A stretch of 64,000 bases of DNA, from assembly GCF_000194605.1 (NCBI RefSeq), contig NC_015321.1:248001-312000 (forward strand), read 5' to 3'. This DNA is from Fluviicola taffensis DSM 16823 (GTDB lineage: Bacteria > Bacteroidota > Bacteroidia > Flavobacteriales_D > Crocinitomicaceae). This document shows, in pieces, positions 31,748 through 40,574 of this stretch. Under the pieces are notes generated by a model that worked only from the letters and a program-made list of their open reading frames with translations, ran no database searches and was not told where the DNA came from. A program made the position numbers and the translations under genes. The stretch's first letter is position 1, and every line of letters starts with the position of its first letter.

Positions 31748-33175
31748 CTAAACTTTTTCATACACAGCAATCGCCTCAATGTGACTGGTATGTGGGAATT
31801 GATCTACCAACGATAATTTGGTCAATTTATATCCCCCTTTTTCTAAAGTCTCAGTATCTCTTGCTTGAGTTGATGGATTACACGAGATATAAACCAAATG
31901 AGACGCACCCAATGCAATTACTTTCTGAAGTGTTTTAGGCGCAATTCCAGCTCTTGGCGGATCTAAGACGATTGTATCAATTCGATTCAAATATTCTGGA
32001 TGCAAGGTCAAAAATTTCCCAACATCCGCAGCAAAGAAATGGAGATGACTTAAATTGTTGCGTTTCGCATTACGTTTCGCATCTTCAATCGCTTCTTCAA
32101 CGATATCTACACCGATAATTTCTCCCGCATTTACACGTTGTGCTACTAATTGACCGATGGTTCCTGTTCCGCAAAACAAATCCATGATTACTCCACCATC
32201 TTTTGCATGATCGCACACGTAATCAATTGCTTTGGTATAAAGACGCTCAGCACTTTTCGGATTCGTCTGGAAGAAACTTTCCATGCTAATCTCAAATGAA
32301 AGACCCAACATTTTCTCAACTACAACAGAATCTCCGTATAATAATTCACTGGTTCCGTTTTCAATCTTGGCACGATCTGCAATATTATCATTGATTGTAT
32401 GCCAAACACCAGCCAATCGATTTCCTAATTTCTCAGTCAAAAAGGCAACAACCTGCTTTTTATCAAACTTCTTTATTCCTGCAGAACTTGTTACAATATG
32501 AAGCAATATTTTATCCTGATCAAATGATTTGCGAACGACAATGTGTCTAAAGAATCCTTCTTTTTTTGGTGGATGCCAAGCTGGGAGTCCGAAGGTTTTT
32601 AAAAGATCTCTAAATTGAGGCAAGATTGTTTCCCATTGTTCATCAAACAAACCACTTGGCTTATTCAAATTTTCGACTTTCCACCATGTTCCTCTTCGTT
32701 TGAAACCGAGTGCAAAAGCATCGTCAAGCTCTTCTCCTGTTTCTGGAACATGCTCGATACATGAAAAGCTATACTCCATTTTGTTTCTGTAAAAAAACGC
32801 TTCTGGAGATGAAATAAAGGTGTCAAACAAAGCCGAAGGATCTGGAATTCTTCCAATTTTTCGGTAAACATCCAGCGTAGCTTTTTTCTTGTATTCTTGT
32901 TGAAGTTCAATCGGAACAAACAAATATGGTGCTCCAGAAATTTCTTGAAATGGCAATTCCTTTTCAAGTGGAGAGCGTTCTATAACATCGAGTAATTTAC
33001 ATTCAGCATGTCGTTTTCTTTTCTTGTCTACACGTGCTCTTACAAATTGACCTGGAAAGGTGTTTTCAACGAATAAGATAAAATCTCCTTCTTCGGATTT
33101 CATGCGCGCAATTCCTTGACCGCCAAATGCGAAATCGTCGATTTTAATTTCTATAATTTGATTTCTATGTACCAC
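31748..33175 (-). CDS. RlmD/TrmA-family RNA (uracil-C5) methyltransferase
   Basis: 475 residues. N-terminal TRAM domain (FGGQGIARMKSEEGDFILFVENTFPGQ...), then a SAM methyltransferase with SFFQTNPKSAERLY, DLFCGTGTIGQ, VLDPPRAG, the catalytic Cys in YISCNPSTQARD, and DQFPHTSHIE. Acts on m5U in rRNA or tRNA. The four-cysteine iron-sulfur motif of E. coli RlmD (CPxxxxCGGCxxQ) is absent; the corresponding region reads FQEISGAPYLFVPIELQQEY. Target base is uncertain, so no symbol is given. The Rrf2 gene lies 10 nt upstream. Confidence 0.9.
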   Translation of the reverse strand: MVHRNQIIEIKIDDFAFGGQGIARMKSEEGDFILFVENTFPGQFVRARVDKKRKRHAECKLLDVIERSPLEKELPFQEISGAPYLFVPIELQQEYKKKATLDVYRKIGRIPDPSALFDTFISSPEAFFYRNKMEYSFSCIEHVPETGEELDDAFALGFKRRGTWWKVENLNKPSGLFDEQWETILPQFRDLLKTFGLPAWHPPKKEGFFRHIVVRKSFDQDKILLHIVTSSAGIKKFDKKQVVAFLTEKLGNRLAGVWHTINDNIADRAKIENGTSELLYGDSVVVEKMLGLSFEISMESFFQTNPKSAERLYTKAIDYVCDHAKDGGVIMDLFCGTGTIGQLVAQRVNAGEIIGVDIVEEAIEDAKRNAKRNNLSHLHFFAADVGKFLTLHPEYLNRIDTIVLDPPRAGIAPKTLQKVIALGASHLVYISCNPSTQARDTETLEKGGYKLTKLSLVDQFPHTSHIEAIAVYEKV

Positions 33176-33185
33176 TTTGTTGTTC

Positions 33186-33605
33186 TTACAATTCTTGATC
33201 GACTATATCTTGAATTGATTTATTTTCTAAAATACGCAGTGTTTCGTTTCGAACATCGATAAACACTTTGTTTAATCCACATGTTTTCTCATCCGTACAT
33301 TCATCACAACGCTGGTAATAATTGAGACTTACACATGGAAGCAAGGCTATTGGACCATTAAATAGGCGAATGATTGTTGAAATTTGAATTTCGGTAGGAG
33401 TTTGTCTTAAAAAGTATCCACCTCCCTTCCCCATTTTGGAGTTGAGAATCCCTTGTTTTTTTAAATCCAAGAGAATAGACTCTAAAAATTTACGCGGAAT
33501 ATGACCGTTTTCTGAAATTTCAAGAATTAAAGTTGGTTCATTAGCTTCCTTCTTTGCCAAATAAGTCAAAGCATGCAATGCATATTTTGTTTTCTTTGAT
33601 AACAT
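33186..33605 (-). CDS. Rrf2-family transcriptional regulator
   Basis: 139 residues. Winged-helix start MLSKKTKYALHALTYLAK and the HIPRKFLESILLDLKKQGILNSKMGKGGGY recognition and wing region match Rrf2/IscR. Cys91, Cys100, Cys103 and Cys109 in the PCVSLNYYQRCDECTDEKTCG loop can bind an iron-sulfur cluster, so it likely senses Fe-S, redox or NO state. Four candidate cysteines rather than the three of IscR. It probably shares an mRNA with the methyltransferase gene (10-nt gap); its targets cannot be deduced here. Confidence 0.9.
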   Translation of the reverse strand: MLSKKTKYALHALTYLAKKEANEPTLILEISENGHIPRKFLESILLDLKKQGILNSKMGKGGGYFLRQTPTEIQISTIIRLFNGPIALLPCVSLNYYQRCDECTDEKTCGLNKVFIDVRNETLRILENKSIQDIVDQEL

Positions 33606-33656
33606 AAGGTTTTATCTATTGAGGCTAATTTACAATTAAATTCAAAAAGACTATTA

Positions 33657-34433
33657 CTAAATCAATCCTTTGATAACTCCTTTATCAGAAGCTTCAATAA
33701 AAGAAAGTATTTCTCTTCGAATTGGTGAATCCGGAATTGTATCTTTTACAATATCCAATGATTTTGTAACATGGCTATTCTGAACGAAAATAATACGGTA
33801 AATATCTTCTATTTCACGTACCTGATCATCCGTATAACCTCGTCTTCTAAGCCCGACAGAATTTATTCCTGCATAAGTAAGTGGTTCGCGTGCGCATTTG
33901 ACATAGGGAGGAACGTTCTTACGAATTAATGATCCTCCTGCAATAAATGAGTGGGCTCCAACATGAATGAATTGTTGAGATCCGCAACGTCCTTCTAAAA
34001 TTGCATAATCTCCTACTGTACAATGACCTGAAAGTCCAGAATAACTAGCCATTATGACATGATTTCCAATCTGACAATCATGGGCAATATGTACATATGT
34101 CATCAACAAACAATCGTGTCCAACAGTCGTCTTCCACATATCCTTTGTACCGCGATGAATCGTAACACACTCTCTGATAACAGTTCTATCACCTATTTCA
34201 ACGGTGGTATATTCTCCGTCGAATTTCAAATCTTGAGGGATTACTGCAATGACAGCTCCTGGATAAATTTCGCAATTTTCTCCAATTCTAGCACCCGGAT
34301 AAATGGTAACATTTGGATGGATCTTCGTTCCAGCTCCAATAACAACATCATCATATATTGTACTGAATGCTTCAATAATTACCCCTTCTCCTAATTTTGC
34401 ACTAGGAGAAACATGTGCTAGTGGACTTATCAT
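33657..34433 (-). CDS. lpxA: Acyl-ACP--UDP-N-acetylglucosamine O-acyltransferase
   Basis: 258 residues. First committed step of lipid A synthesis, 3-O-acylation of UDP-GlcNAc. A left-handed beta-helix of hexapeptide repeats (residues 1-180), the catalytic His in TYVHIAHDCQIG, and a C-terminal helical domain (RRRGYTDDQVREIEDIYRIIF). Overlaps the lpxC/fabZ stop by 4 bases at its start, the last gene of the lpxD-lpxC/fabZ-lpxA operon. Confidence 0.96.
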   Translation of the reverse strand: MISPLAHVSPSAKLGEGVIIEAFSTIYDDVVIGAGTKIHPNVTIYPGARIGENCEIYPGAVIAVIPQDLKFDGEYTTVEIGDRTVIRECVTIHRGTKDMWKTTVGHDCLLMTYVHIAHDCQIGNHVIMASYSGLSGHCTVGDYAILEGRCGSQQFIHVGAHSFIAGGSLIRKNVPPYVKCAREPLTYAGINSVGLRRRGYTDDQVREIEDIYRIIFVQNSHVTKSLDIVKDTIPDSPIRREILSFIEASDKGVIKGLI

Positions 34434-35836
34434 ACTTCTACTTTATCTTTAATGACCTGCGCAAGCATTTCAGCTTCCATGACATGTTTTCCATTTACAT
34501 ACGCATTTCCTTGCATATGCACCAATCCACGTCTAATAGGTGAAATTAACGTTAATTCAAACACCAATGTATCTCCAGGGATAACTTTTTGCTTGAATTT
34601 TACATTATCAATCTTCATAAAGTAAGTCGAATACAAATGTGGGTCTTCTACTTTACTCAAAGCAAAGATACCCCCACATTGTGCCGTAGCCTCAATTTGC
34701 AAAACCCCTGGGAAAATTGGATTCCCTGGAAAATGCCCTTGAAACATCGGTTCATTCATAGTTACATTCTTCACACCAATAATTTTTTCATCGGTGATAT
34801 CCATTATTTTGTCAACCAACAAAAATGGATATCTGTGAGGGAGCATCCGTTCAATATCATTGATGTTGTACAAGGGTTCTTTCTCTAAATCAAAATGGCG
34901 TGCGCCTTTCTCTTGTCTTTTGATCTCTTCTTTCAATACTTTCGCAAAGCGTGTATTCCCTGAATGCCCTGGACGAGCTGCTAAAATATGTCCTTTGATG
35001 AATTTTCCTACTAAAGCTAAATCTCCAACAATATCTAATAATTTATGACGAGCTGGCTCATTTTCGAACTGCAATTTCAAGCTATTCAAAACACCGATTC
35101 CATCGTAGTTCACTTTCAACTTATCTTTTCCAAGCAATTTCGCCAAACGGTCCAATTCCTCTTCTTTCACATCATTACGTTCAACCAAAACGATGGCGTT
35201 ATCCAAACTTCCACCTTTGATTAGGTTGTTTTGAGCAAGGAACTCCAATTCTCCTAAAAAGCAGAATGTTCTGCATGCTGCGATGTCTTTTTCAAACTCA
35301 CCCAAGTGATACATACTCGCATGCTGTGTACCCAATGCCGGTGAATTGTAATCCACCATCACGGTAACACGATATTCTTTATCAGGAACGGCTAAAAATT
35401 CAATTCCTCTTTCAGCATCTTCCCATTTGATATTCTCTGTCAACTCCAAATACTGGCGATCTGTTTTCTGCTCTTCTCTACCAACTCGTTGAATTTCTCT
35501 AACAAACAACAATGAAGAACCATCCATAATTGGAATCTCAGGCCCTGTCAATGTAATCAAAGCATTATCTACTTCCATTCCATACAACGCTGCCAAAACA
35601 TGCTCTGTTGTATACACTTTCCCACCATTTGACTCAAGTGTAGTTCCTCGATCCGTTGAAACTACTAAATCTGCATCTGCTTTAATAATGGGTTGACCTT
35701 CTAAATCTAATCGTTGGAATTTATATCCATGGTTGTCAGCCGCTGGGTGAATCTCCATTACAACTTGTTCTCCAGTATGTAATCCAATACCATTGAAACT
35801 GATTTTTTCTTTAAGGGTGAATTGTTTTTCTGACAT
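34430..35836 (-). CDS. lpxC: Bifunctional UDP-3-O-acyl-GlcNAc deacetylase / 3-hydroxyacyl-ACP dehydratase
   Basis: 468 residues, a fusion. Residues 1-310 are LpxC: SFNGIGLHTGEQV, YTTEHVLAALYGMEVDN (zinc His), PIMDGSS, HKLLDIVGDLAL (zinc His/Asp), and RPGHSGN. Residues about 320-468 are FabZ: MLPHRYPFLLVDKI, HFPGNPIFPGVLQIEATAQ (catalytic His and Glu). The fusion joins lipid A deacetylation with fatty acid dehydration and is typical of Bacteroidota. It starts 1 nt after lpxD and overlaps lpxA by 4 bases, so the three are co-translated. Confidence 0.96.
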   Translation of the reverse strand: MSEKQFTLKEKISFNGIGLHTGEQVVMEIHPAADNHGYKFQRLDLEGQPIIKADADLVVSTDRGTTLESNGGKVYTTEHVLAALYGMEVDNALITLTGPEIPIMDGSSLLFVREIQRVGREEQKTDRQYLELTENIKWEDAERGIEFLAVPDKEYRVTVMVDYNSPALGTQHASMYHLGEFEKDIAACRTFCFLGELEFLAQNNLIKGGSLDNAIVLVERNDVKEEELDRLAKLLGKDKLKVNYDGIGVLNSLKLQFENEPARHKLLDIVGDLALVGKFIKGHILAARPGHSGNTRFAKVLKEEIKRQEKGARHFDLEKEPLYNINDIERMLPHRYPFLLVDKIMDITDEKIIGVKNVTMNEPMFQGHFPGNPIFPGVLQIEATAQCGGIFALSKVEDPHLYSTYFMKIDNVKFKQKVIPGDTLVFELTLISPIRRGLVHMQGNAYVNGKHVMEAEMLAQVIKDKVEV

Positions 35837-35837
35837 A

Positions 35838-36884
35838 TTATTCTGCAGATTTTGAGAGTGTTTTTATTTTATCTTCTAATTCAGACAATTTCTTAATAAT
35901 GATTGGAAGTCTTCTAAATCCAACAAATGACTTTTTGTAATCATCCATCGGTATTGCAGGAGACCCCATTAAAATTTCCGCTTTTTTAATCGTATTTGGA
36001 ATACCTGATTGCGCCACAATTCGTGTCCCATCAGCCACATGAAGGTGACCGCTAATTCCAGCTTGACCACCAACAAGTACATGTTTACCTATTTTTGCAG
36101 ACCCTGCAACACCTGCTTGAGCAGCTATAGCAGAATGACTACCAACCTCTACATTGTGTGCCAAATGAACCAAATTATCAATTTTCACTCCTTTACGAAG
36201 AATCGTTGAGCCCATTGTAGCGCAGTCAATCGTTGAATTGGAACCAATCTCCACATCATCTTCTAAAATGACATTTCCAATTTGAGGAACTTTTGAAAAA
36301 ACACCCTTCTCATCAGGAGCAAACCCAAAACCATCACTACCAATTACAACTCCAGCATGCAAAACACAGCGATTACCAATTTTGGTATCAGCATAAATCT
36401 TTACACCAGCATGAATTGTACAATCATCACCAATAACAGTACCATCACCAATGTATGCCTGCGGGTAAATCTTCACATTCTTACCTATGACAACATTCTC
36501 ACCAATATATGCGAAAGCACCCAAATATAGCCCCTCACCTATTTTTGCGCTTTCAGAAATAAACGAAGGAATTTCAATTTTCGGCTGCTTTTGACGCATT
36601 TGATTATACACCTCTAAAAGCTTAGCAAAACATGCATATGCATCTTCAACTTTAACCAACGTAAGTGTTTGAGGCAAAGCCTTTGATGGAACAAAAGTGC
36701 TATTTACAATGCAAATACTTGATTGCGTTGTGTAAATATACTCCTCATACTTTGGGTTCGACAAGAAAGATAAAGTCCCTGTAACGCCCTCTTCAATTTT
36801 AGCCAATCCATTAACAGTAATCTCAGAGTTACCAACGACCTCACCGTTTAAAATAGCAGCTATTTGCAGCGCAGAAAATTCCAT
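35838..36884 (-). CDS. lpxD: UDP-3-O-(3-hydroxyacyl)glucosamine N-acyltransferase
   Basis: 348 residues. N-terminal uridine-binding domain (ILNGEVVGNSEITVNGLAKIEEG), central hexapeptide beta-helix, and the catalytic His in HLAHNVEVGSHSAIAAQAG. C-terminal helix typical of LpxD. First gene of the lipid A operon. A -7 box TAATTTTG ends 4 nt before the ATG, so the operon mRNA may be leaderless. Confidence 0.96.
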   Translation of the reverse strand: MEFSALQIAAILNGEVVGNSEITVNGLAKIEEGVTGTLSFLSNPKYEEYIYTTQSSICIVNSTFVPSKALPQTLTLVKVEDAYACFAKLLEVYNQMRQKQPKIEIPSFISESAKIGEGLYLGAFAYIGENVVIGKNVKIYPQAYIGDGTVIGDDCTIHAGVKIYADTKIGNRCVLHAGVVIGSDGFGFAPDEKGVFSKVPQIGNVILEDDVEIGSNSTIDCATMGSTILRKGVKIDNLVHLAHNVEVGSHSAIAAQAGVAGSAKIGKHVLVGGQAGISGHLHVADGTRIVAQSGIPNTIKKAEILMGSPAIPMDDYKKSFVGFRRLPIIIKKLSELEDKIKTLSKSAE

Positions 36885-36888
36885 GAAA

Positions 36889-36896
36889 CAAAATTA
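36889..36896 (-). promoter_or_regulatory. -7 box TAATTTTG before lpxD
   Basis: Exact TAnnTTTG match on the minus strand, separated from the lpxD ATG by TTTC only. No TTG at the consensus distance. Confidence 0.5.
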
Positions 36897-36975
36897 GTAA
36901 AAACCTTTAGGTTAAGCGTGTGTTAATATACGATTTATTAACACTTCATTGTGATGAAACCCCCTATATTTTGCA

Positions 36976-37656
36976 TTAATTTTCTTCGAATTCGTAAAAT
37001 TCAATATGATCTTTAAACCAAGTTGTGCGAGCTTTCAAAGTATCACCACTTTTACGCGGAATTACAATATATTGCTCTGGCGTAGGCTCTGCGTTCAATT
37101 TAGATTTTGAAAAATCAATCAAACCTGATTTTTTCAATAAAAACTGTACCGAATTATCATCTTTCAATCCGAATTTTACCATTTGTTTAGATAGTACATC
37201 ATTTTCTTTCAGATAAACAAAGTTTTTTACGTTTGGAAAATGAATCATCCGCCCAAAACCAGTGATTGTATTTTTATAACTTTGAATGGAACCTTTTGGC
37301 CATATCACTTCTGAAACGAATCCACCTTCAGGAATGGAAAACCACAAGTCAATCGATTTGCCATTCACTTCTTTGGTCACTTTGTACACTTTTAAATTAC
37401 CCTGCTTTTTACTTGATCCAAATGAAATGGATCCATCATCCAAAAAAGTCACAATCGTTGAGTCATTCAAATGATGTTTGTCTAAAAGTTTCTGATTCGC
37501 ATCTGAAACCACAAGTACTTTACCCATAATCGTGTTTTTGACTCTGTTTTCAGGCAACCAAGTACAACCTCTATTTCTAAAAAAGAAAAAAACAAAGATT
37601 AAGCCGATACCAAAACCCACCCCGTAAAAGCGCACACGTCGCCAAAAATTTTTCAT
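36976..37656 (-). CDS. Membrane-anchored conserved protein of unknown function
   Basis: 226 residues. The start MKNFWRRVRFYGVGFGIGLIFVFFFFRNRG is a basic segment plus one TM helix, followed by a Cys-Thr-Trp-Leu-Pro segment and a beta-rich periplasmic domain. I associate this layout with an uncharacterised family conserved in flavobacteria but cannot name it. Situated between trxA and the lipid A operon, in the same direction, with an 80-bp gap to each side. No catalytic motif seen. Confidence 0.75.
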   Translation of the reverse strand: MKNFWRRVRFYGVGFGIGLIFVFFFFRNRGCTWLPENRVKNTIMGKVLVVSDANQKLLDKHHLNDSTIVTFLDDGSISFGSSKKQGNLKVYKVTKEVNGKSIDLWFSIPEGGFVSEVIWPKGSIQSYKNTITGFGRMIHFPNVKNFVYLKENDVLSKQMVKFGLKDDNSVQFLLKKSGLIDFSKSKLNAEPTPEQYIVIPRKSGDTLKARTTWFKDHIEFYEFEEN

Positions 37657-37676
37657 GAGAAACTATTTATTCAAAA

Positions 37677-37715
37677 AAAAAGTCCGATCCTCGATAGTTA
37701 TCGGGACGGACTTTT
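37677..37715 (-). terminator. Terminator downstream of trxA
   Basis: AAAAGTCCG...CGGACTTTT stem with an inner TCGATA/TATCGG extension. Located 18 nt after the trxA stop and ending in T-rich sequence on the minus strand. Confidence 0.8.
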
Positions 37716-37732
37716 ACCTATTCAATTTTTAC

Positions 37733-38050
37733 TTAAATTAATGCGTCCAATTTGGCCGTCAATTGGCCTTTTGGAACTGCTCCAACTGATTTATCAGCAA
37801 TTTCCCCACCTTTAACAAAAATAATTGTTGGGATATTACGAATACCAAATTGTGCTGATACACCTGGATTTAAATCCACATTTACTTTACCTATGATTGC
37901 TTTACCTTCGTATTCATTTGCCATTTCTTCAACGATAGGACCAATTAATCTACATGGACCACACCATTCTGCCCAAAAGTCTACCATTACCGGTTTGTCT
38001 GATTTCAATACAAGCTCTTCGAAGTTTGCATCTGTGATTTCTATTGCCAT
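37733..38050 (-). CDS. trxA: Thioredoxin
   Basis: 105 residues, the standard size. Active site WCGPC with Cys30 and Cys33, buried Asp in VDFWAEW, cis-Pro in IPTIIF, and GAVPKGQL at the end. Cytosolic dithiol reductant. Monocistronic, with a terminator directly after it. Confidence 0.95.
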   Translation of the reverse strand: MAIEITDANFEELVLKSDKPVMVDFWAEWCGPCRLIGPIVEEMANEYEGKAIIGKVNVDLNPGVSAQFGIRNIPTIIFVKGGEIADKSVGAVPKGQLTAKLDALI

Positions 38051-38134
38051 AATTGTTTGTGTTTTAATGTGACTTCTTTCGTCGGTTTAAAAGTACTATT
38101 TGTTTTTGTTTGTCAAAAGCTTTGCCAAGACAAA

Positions 38135-38617
38135 TTACACTGTCAGATTGTCATGCTGAACATGTATTTTTTTCATAGTTTTTTGATTATCTGTCTCCAA
38201 ACAATAGAAAAACACTCCATTATCTAAGCCTTTCGTATCATAACGAATGATATGTCCGCCAGATGGAAATTCCTTATCCTGAACCACTTCAATTGCTTCC
38301 ATTTTTGCGTTCAAAATTGAAAACACAACATTCTTAGTTTTTTCTATCGTAAAATAGAACTCCAAAATGCCAGTTTGATATTTCCCTTCCAAATCGAATA
38401 ACAAAGCATAATCTTCTTTTTGAAGCATTCCTTTTGAGAAACGTTTGATGACAGCTTTGTATGCAATATACAACATAGTAATCGCCGCCAAACCAATTAA
38501 TGTAGCAAGCAATTTACTTTCCCAAGATCTTATTCCTTTTACAAAGTTTACTCTAAAAAGCACTAATGTTGTAATTAATAAACTTAATCCAACAAGTGTA
38601 AGTAATGTTTTTTTCAT
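38135..38617 (-). CDS. Small membrane protein of unknown function
   Basis: 160 residues. Two N-terminal TM helices (about 5-25 and 35-55), then a soluble beta-sandwich-like tail: GILEFYFTIEKTKNVVFSILN, FPSGGHIIRYDTKGLDNGVFFYCLETD. The tail resembles the FN3-like pattern of secretion C-terminal domains (YDTKGLxxGVYFYxL) without the final conserved Lys. It starts 4 nt after the DUF493 gene and forms an operon with it. Function unknown. Confidence 0.7.
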   Translation of the reverse strand: MKKTLLTLVGLSLLITTLVLFRVNFVKGIRSWESKLLATLIGLAAITMLYIAYKAVIKRFSKGMLQKEDYALLFDLEGKYQTGILEFYFTIEKTKNVVFSILNAKMEAIEVVQDKEFPSGGHIIRYDTKGLDNGVFFYCLETDNQKTMKKIHVQHDNLTV

Positions 38618-38621
38618 GGGT

Positions 38622-38891
38622 TTAAAGTGATATTATTCCTTCTATTTTTTGTGCTTTGTTGTAAACCTCAATGATTGAATCAACATCTAACATCATTTCT
38701 TTCACACTCACACTTACGAATTTTGCATTACTTGATTCATGAAATTGAATGTGAGCAGTTTCATCAAACAAAGCCGTCGTTTGAGCTAATAAATGAGGGG
38801 TGTTTGGAACAATAAATTTAAACAAATAGACATTTGGCCATTCTTGCAACTCCAACTGCTCTCTCAATTTATCAAAAGTACCTTCACTCAT
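38622..38891 (-). CDS. DUF493 (YbeD-like) protein
   Basis: 89 residues with a ferredoxin-like ACT-type fold. Pattern WPNVYLFKFIVPN, SSNAKFVSVSVKEMMLDVDSIIEVYNK matches DUF493/YbeD. Such proteins are thought to be small regulators; the E. coli relative lies near lipB. Co-directional with its neighbours, 4 nt from the next start. Confidence 0.8.
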   Translation of the reverse strand: MSEGTFDKLREQLELQEWPNVYLFKFIVPNTPHLLAQTTALFDETAHIQFHESSNAKFVSVSVKEMMLDVDSIIEVYNKAQKIEGIISL

Positions 38892-38932
38892 ATTTTAACT
38901 GTTATTTCTATTTACATGCGCTTCAACTACAC

Positions 38933-39508
38933 TCATTGCACGTATTTCGGCAACAAAGATAAGCGCTTTAAAGCTAAGAGCAGATCTTTTTTTAACTCAC
39001 CTTTATTCTTTTCTAAATCAGCAAACGTTATCCATCCTCTTTCAAGTGCATTTTTCAATCCGTTTTGAATCAACATGGGATCTGGTTCAATACCAAAAAC
39101 AGGTTCTTCATCAGTCCAATTTAAAGTTGGAAATTGGTTTGTAAAGTATCCCTCTATCTTTAATCCATCTTCTAAAGCAGCTTCTATTTGTTCTGGTGAT
39201 TGCATTTGTGAAAGCATCATTTTCCAGTAATTCTTGGCATGCATATACGATTCCCAAAGTTTCAAGACCTCGTCTGTTTCTATCGAATCAATTTTAAAAA
39301 CAACTTTCGAATCGTTTTGAAACAAATTTTGATCTACTGCGATTTGCGCAAGGATTTTCAATCGAAGTAATTTCGATTTGAGTGTTTGACGAAGCAAAGG
39401 TTTTCCTAAAATGTTTTTTTTTATTTCAAAAAGTTCCAATTCAAGCGCATCAAAAACTTCCGAAAGATCATTAACACGCAGGGTTTTTAGTATTTCCTCT
39501 TCGGTCAC
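38933..39508 (-). CDS. Hypothetical cytosolic protein
   Basis: 191 residues, mostly alpha-helical, no signal or TM segment and no family recognised. Acidic, with Trp-rich pieces (LWESYMHAKNYWKMML, PTLNWTDEEPVFGIEPDP). The ATG overlaps the TerC stop by 4 bases, so it is translated with that membrane protein. Could be an accessory of the TerC protein, on position alone. Confidence 0.7.
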   Translation of the reverse strand: MTEEEILKTLRVNDLSEVFDALELELFEIKKNILGKPLLRQTLKSKLLRLKILAQIAVDQNLFQNDSKVVFKIDSIETDEVLKLWESYMHAKNYWKMMLSQMQSPEQIEAALEDGLKIEGYFTNQFPTLNWTDEEPVFGIEPDPMLIQNGLKNALERGWITFADLEKNKGELKKDLLLALKRLSLLPKYVQ

Positions 39509-40260
39509 TGCTCAGGCTCATTTTTATTTTTACGCATCCGAATATTGAGAAACTCTACAAACAGAGCGTAAACCATCGCAAAATAAATGTATCCTTTTGG
39601 AATGTGTTGACCAAATGATTCTGCGATTAACAAAACACCAATCGTCACCAAAAATCCAAGGGCTATCATTTTAATTGTTGGGCGAGCACTGATGAAATCT
39701 GCGATTGGTTTTGCAAAAATCAACATAACAATCATTGAAATAATAACAGCTAAAACAATGATTATAAAAGGATTTCCATGAGTTTCATGACGGATGTCAT
39801 TGGTCATACCAATAGCAGAAATCACTGAATCAAAACTGAAAATAAAATCGATCATCACGATTTGCATAACAACAGCACTTAAACGCACTTTTTTCTTTGT
39901 TTTACCTTCCGAGTGCTCTCCTTTTACACTACTATGCATTTCTCCTACCGATTTGTAAATCAAGAAAAGTCCTCCAATCAATAAAACCAAGGAATGCGCA
40001 GTAAACTTGATGTCGAAAACTGTAAACAGTGGCGTTTTATCCAAAGTCATGATATAGGAAACGATACTCAACATCAACAATCGAATAATCAATGCTAAAC
40101 TCAATCCTAAAATCCGAGCTTTGCGCTGATCTTGTTTCACTAATGAATCTGTGATAATAGAGATGAAAATAATATTATCAATCCCTAATACTATCTCCAA
40201 TAAAGTTAGTACTACTAAATAAAAAATTCCGATACCGGTCGTTAATATGTTAAAATCCAC
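39505..40260 (-). CDS. TerC-family integral membrane protein
   Basis: 251 residues, seven to eight TM helices, GTG start. Conserved TerC acid residues: VVLTLLEIVLGIDNIIFISI in helix 1 and VMIDFIFSFDSVISAIGMT in the middle, giving the paired ExxLGxDN and DxxFSxDS motifs thought to bind metal ions. Related proteins export manganese or confer tellurite resistance. A -7 box TAAATTTG lies 17 nt before the start. Confidence 0.92.
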   Translation of the reverse strand: MDFNILTTGIGIFYLVVLTLLEIVLGIDNIIFISIITDSLVKQDQRKARILGLSLALIIRLLMLSIVSYIMTLDKTPLFTVFDIKFTAHSLVLLIGGLFLIYKSVGEMHSSVKGEHSEGKTKKKVRLSAVVMQIVMIDFIFSFDSVISAIGMTNDIRHETHGNPFIIIVLAVIISMIVMLIFAKPIADFISARPTIKMIALGFLVTIGVLLIAESFGQHIPKGYIYFAMVYALFVEFLNIRMRKNKNEPEQ

Positions 40261-40277
40261 TTTGCTATATTTTAGGA

Positions 40278-40285
40278 CAAATTTA
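40278..40285 (-). promoter_or_regulatory. -7 box TAAATTTG before terC gene
   Basis: Exact TAnnTTTG on the minus strand, 17 nt before the GTG start. Confidence 0.45.
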
Positions 40286-40391
40286 ACTTCAATTCAACTA
40301 TAAAAAATCGATTTGTGATAATTTTCATTTTTAACAGATTTTTTAGTTCTGAAATTTTGTTTTAAAACTCTGATTTACTTACATTAGCGTT

Positions 40392-40490
40392 ATTGAACCT
40401 TGCCCTATTATGAGGCATTCAAACCAATCAGAGAGTCCAGCTGTCTTTTTCGTAGTAGTTTTTAGCAGTTTGGGCTCTCTTTGTTATTCA
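40392..40490 (+). ncRNA. Candidate structured small RNA
   Basis: A promoter-like pair TTG (40357-40359)-N20-TACATTAG (40380-40387, 7 of 8) is followed by hairpin 1 (TTGAA-TGCC...GGCA-TTCAA, 40393-40422) and hairpin 2 (AGAGAGTCCA with TGGGCTCTCT, 40430-40480), then TTTGTTATT. No open frame. A roughly 90-nt RNA with a terminator hairpin fits. I cannot assign a known family. Confidence 0.35.
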
Positions 40491-40574
40491 GAAAGTTCAA
40501 AGTGATTCAAATGGTTAAAAGAGTTCAAAACAAAAAATCAATTTCAAAGAATCAAAATATTTAAAGTCAATTTT

